Of a stretch of DNA of 29,780 nt, positions 27,346 through 29,780 are shown one piece after another. The stretch is from positions 1 through 29,780 of the IMG/VR virus record IMGVR_UViG_3300025853_000445, one strand, 5' to 3'. The position numbers were made by a program, and so were the translations under genes. The stretch is from a virus. The stretch's first letter is position 1. Every line of letters begins with the position of its first letter. A model generated the notes under the pieces. That model was not told the DNA's origin. It did not search any database and worked only from the letters and a program-made list of their open reading frames with translations.

Positions 27346-28889
27346 TGGCAGACAATTTAGCATCCTTCAAAGTATTCTGCCAAGGCGGTCTAAACACTAG
27401 TCGTGATGTGTTGTCACAAGGTGAGACTCAACCAGGATCAGCTATTGCCTTGATTAACTATGAGCCATCCGTTACAGGTGGTTACAGAAAGATCAACGGG
27501 TTTAGTAACGACTACGGTACAGTTACAGGTCAAGCTAATACACCAGTGCTAGGTGTTTGTGTTGCTAATGGTATCAACGATGGTATTCTAGCTTGCCGTG
27601 AACCTTCTAGTGGCTCTGACTACTTACACTATTGGGATACAGCTACAGAGGCTTGGGTTGCAGTAACTACTTCTGGTTCGCCTACAATGTCTGGTGTAAC
27701 CAAAGTACGCTTCACTAAGTACAACTGGGGTAGTTCTAAAGTTTTACTTACTGATGCTGTCAACCCTGCAGCTACGTATGATGGTACTACTTACACACAG
27801 ATTACACATACTGACGCACCCAGCGCACCAAGACTGTCACACGTATTTAAGAACCACATGTTCCTAGCAGGTGACCCTAGTGAGAACACGAATCTTTATT
27901 TTAGTGCACCTTACGATGAGACTAGCTTTGCTCCTGCTGATGGTGCTGGTGTTATTAACGTAGGCTTTCCTGTTGTAGCTATCAAGTCTTTCCGTGATGT
28001 GTTGTACATCTTTGGTAGCAATAACATCCGTAAGCTTGTTGGTGATAACATCTCTAACTTTGTATTACAAGAAGTTACAGATGACCTTGGATGCCTAGCT
28101 ACAGACAGCGTTATTGAGATCGGTGGTGACCTACTCTTCTTATCACAAGATGGCTTACGTCCTGTTAGTGGTACAGACAAGATTGGTGACGTTAACCTAG
28201 AGACAGTATCAAAAGACATTCAGTCTATCTTTACTGACATCGTGTTTGACATTGACCTAGAAACACTGAACGCAGTAGTCATCAGGCAGAAGACACAGTT
28301 CCGTTACTTCTTTGGTGCAGCAGACTCACAGGGTGTTATCGGTGGCTTCAGACAAACTCCTAACGGATTACAGTTTGAGTATAGTCAGATGCTAGGTATT
28401 ACAGCTACTTGTGCTGATAGTGGATACATTGGGCAGAACGAGTTTGTTATTCACGGTACGCAAGATGGTAAAGTACACAGACAAGAACGTGGTAATGACT
28501 TTGATGGTGAAGACATCTTTAGTGTATTTCAAACACCGTTCTTCCATATGCAAGACCCAGAACAACGTAAAGTGTTCTATACTGTAGCTACATATCTACG
28601 TGCTGAAGGTGACAACGAGATCGTTATGTCTGCTTTGTATGACTACGAAGACATTGACACACTAAGCCCAACAAACTTTACACTAACAACAACGGGTGCT
28701 GCAGCTTACTATAATGAAGCCTTATATAATAGTACAGCAATCTTTGACGGTAACCCTGCCCCTGTTAAAAGAACAAACATCTCAGGTTCAGGTAAGTCAG
28801 CATCATTTAAGTTCGTAACTAATGATTCCAATGCATCACACAGTATTCAGGGTCTAGTGATTACATTCGGAGTAGGAGACAGGTTATAA
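27345..28889 (+). CDS. Tail tubular protein B (nozzle, gp12-like)
   Basis: 514 residues, strand-rich. N-terminus FKVFCQGGLNTSRDVLSQGE, then ALINYEPSVTGGYRKINGFS, a typical opening of podovirus nozzle proteins; the middle has FKNHMFLAGDPSENTNLYFS and VVAIKSFRDVLYIFGSNNIR, repeating blade-like strands of a propeller. In T7-like phages this protein forms the tail tip with fibre sites. It is shorter than T7 gp12 (794 aa). Confidence 0.85.
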   Translation: MADNLASFKVFCQGGLNTSRDVLSQGETQPGSAIALINYEPSVTGGYRKINGFSNDYGTVTGQANTPVLGVCVANGINDGILACREPSSGSDYLHYWDTATEAWVAVTTSGSPTMSGVTKVRFTKYNWGSSKVLLTDAVNPAATYDGTTYTQITHTDAPSAPRLSHVFKNHMFLAGDPSENTNLYFSAPYDETSFAPADGAGVINVGFPVVAIKSFRDVLYIFGSNNIRKLVGDNISNFVLQEVTDDLGCLATDSVIEIGGDLLFLSQDGLRPVSGTDKIGDVNLETVSKDIQSIFTDIVFDIDLETLNAVVIRQKTQFRYFFGAADSQGVIGGFRQTPNGLQFEYSQMLGITATCADSGYIGQNEFVIHGTQDGKVHRQERGNDFDGEDIFSVFQTPFFHMQDPEQRKVFYTVATYLRAEGDNEIVMSALYDYEDIDTLSPTNFTLTTTGAAAYYNEALYNSTAIFDGNPAPVKRTNISGSGKSASFKFVTNDSNASHSIQGLVITFGVGDRL

Positions 28890-28890
28890 A

Positions 28891-29780
28891 ATGGCAGGTT
28901 ATACACGACAGTCCGTAGCTGATATTATTGCTAACGCAGTCATTAAAGCTGCACCAGTTAATGCTGAGTTCAATGCTATACGTGACGCATTTGCTTTATC
29001 AGGTGGACACAAACACGATGGTACATCAACAGAGGGTGCTTACGTTCCTCTGATTGCTGATGTAGATGCTTTAAACAAAGTTGTAGTAGACACAGGTAAC
29101 AACCGTATTAGCTTCTACTCTGAGGTGTCAGGTTCTGCAGTTGAGCAAGTCCGTATTCAAGACGGTGCTATTGTTCCTGTAACAGATGATGACATTGACC
29201 TTGGTACAGCTTCCCTGAAGTTTAAAGACTTGTACATTGACGGTGTAGGTTACATTGATGATATTACTGTAACTGGTACATCAACATTCTCTAACGTAGA
29301 CATTAACGGTGGTGCTATTGATGGTGTCACTATCGGTGCTGCCTCTGCAGGTGCAGGTACATTTACTGATCTGACTGCTACAGGAACTACTACAATAAGT
29401 ACTGCTGACATTAATGGTGGCAACATTGATGCTACTACTATTGGTGGCACTACTCCTGCAGCAGGTACATTCACAGATGTTACAGCTACAGGTACAACTA
29501 CTGTAACAACTGCAGATATTAATGGTGGTAACATAGATGGTACAGTTATTGGTGCTAGTAGTTCTGCTGCAGGTAGCTTTACTACTGTATCGACATCTGG
29601 ACAGGCTACCTTGGCGACTGCTGATATTAATGGTGGTACTATTGATGGTACTATTATTGGTGCAACAACTCCAGCAGCTATCACAGGCACGACAGTTACA
29701 GCAACTTCTTTTGTCGGACCTGTCACAGGTAACATCACAGGAAACGTTACAGGCAACGTAACTGGTGATCTGACAGGTGA
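28891..29780 (+). CDS. Tail fibre / receptor-binding protein, partial (runs off right edge)
   Basis: About 296 residues visible. N-terminus MAGYTRQSVADIIANAVIKA, with APVNAEFNAIRDAFALSGGH and KHDGTSTEGAYVPLI, is the usual virion-attachment part of marine phage fibres. DDIDLGTASLKFKDLYIDGV is a common fibre head motif. Four 36-residue repeats follow, then TGN[VI] tetrads near the edge (VTGNITGNVTGNVTGDLTG). AGGAG lies upstream of the ATG, which follows the previous stop by one base. Confidence 0.88.
   Translation, partial: MAGYTRQSVADIIANAVIKAAPVNAEFNAIRDAFALSGGHKHDGTSTEGAYVPLIADVDALNKVVVDTGNNRISFYSEVSGSAVEQVRIQDGAIVPVTDDDIDLGTASLKFKDLYIDGVGYIDDITVTGTSTFSNVDINGGAIDGVTIGAASAGAGTFTDLTATGTTTISTADINGGNIDATTIGGTTPAAGTFTDVTATGTTTVTTADINGGNIDGTVIGASSSAAGSFTTVSTSGQATLATADINGGTIDGTIIGATTPAAITGTTVTATSFVGPVTGNITGNVTGNVTGDLTG
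29299..29700 (+). repeat. Four 108-bp tandem repeats in the tail fibre gene
   Basis: Units begin at 29299, 29407, 29515 and 29623, exactly 108 bases apart, each opening with DINGGxID and continuing IGxxxxxAGTFTxxTATGTTT in the first three. The fourth unit decays after ATTPAA and passes into the TGN tetrads. Confidence 0.85.

Noticed and set aside
29250-29756. Long minus-strand frame rich in Val/Pro/Ala opposite the tail fibre
   Set aside because: It is the mirror of the 108-bp repeats; no ribosome binding site, periodic low-complexity product.
1-29780. CRISPR array, tRNA, insertion sequence
   Set aside because: No regularly spaced repeats with unique spacers, no cloverleaf sequence and no transposase were seen on either strand.

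Overview
The window is about 29.8 kb of a tailed double-stranded DNA phage, most likely a marine podovirus of an alphaproteobacterium. The truncated gene at the left edge is a family A DNA polymerase with a CxxCxGxG (DnaJ-like) zinc module after its proofreading exonuclease. That is the unusual arrangement reported for the SAR116 phage HMO-2011 and its relatives. ThyX, a DnaB-like helicase, a Toprim primase, a T7-like tail set and many Lys/Gly-rich small proteins of marine phages fit the same group. A DUF1127 protein, a family typical of Alphaproteobacteria, points to the host class. No phage RNA polymerase is visible, and the promoters look like sigma70 promoters.

The layout is two divergent arms. 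The left arm (about 11.9 kb down to 1, minus strand) is a packed early or replication operon. Going leftward it holds the first early protein (11343-11942), a two-TM protein, a run of very small genes, a Cys-cluster protein (10221-10901), more small proteins, a SleB-type hydrolase, a DUF932-like protein, a tyrosine recombinase, primase, helicase, ThyX and DNA polymerase. Neighbouring genes repeatedly share ATGA or TAATG junctions, so translation is probably coupled. I add eight genes of 22-57 codons (5551-5718, 7012-7152, 7660-7728, 9313-9426, 9782-9919, 9891-10043, 10045-10218 and 15134-15322, the last at 62 codons) found or re-started by reading junctions and ribosome binding sites.

The right arm (12.8 kb onward, plus strand) starts with small virion-associated proteins. 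It continues with a DUF1127 gene under its own promoter, a lysis cassette (EF-hand holin candidate, M15-type endopeptidase, u-spanin-like lipoprotein), terminase genes, portal, a large structural protein, scaffold, major capsid protein, two tail tube proteins and a repeat-bearing tail fibre that runs off the right edge.

Between the arms lies a gene-free control region of about 0.9 kb (11943-12837). I see in it a leftward promoter flanked by two near-identical TGTGATCACA palindromes, a 91-nt imperfect inverted repeat next to the first leftward ribosome binding site, a second foldable element, a palindrome framed by direct repeats beside a G-rich tract, a rightward TTGACA promoter and an array of five 13-14 bp iteron-like repeats. 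Two dispersed systems extend beyond it. One is a 14-bp palindrome GTCCAACGTTGGAC with five copies in the left half. The other is a promoter word, TTGACA-N16-TAWAACTATATA, seen in front of several right-arm units. These non-coding systems, together with a promoter-terminator pair that could make a ~57-nt RNA upstream of the capsid gene, are the most novel material here. All calls come from reading the sequence; no database search was possible.
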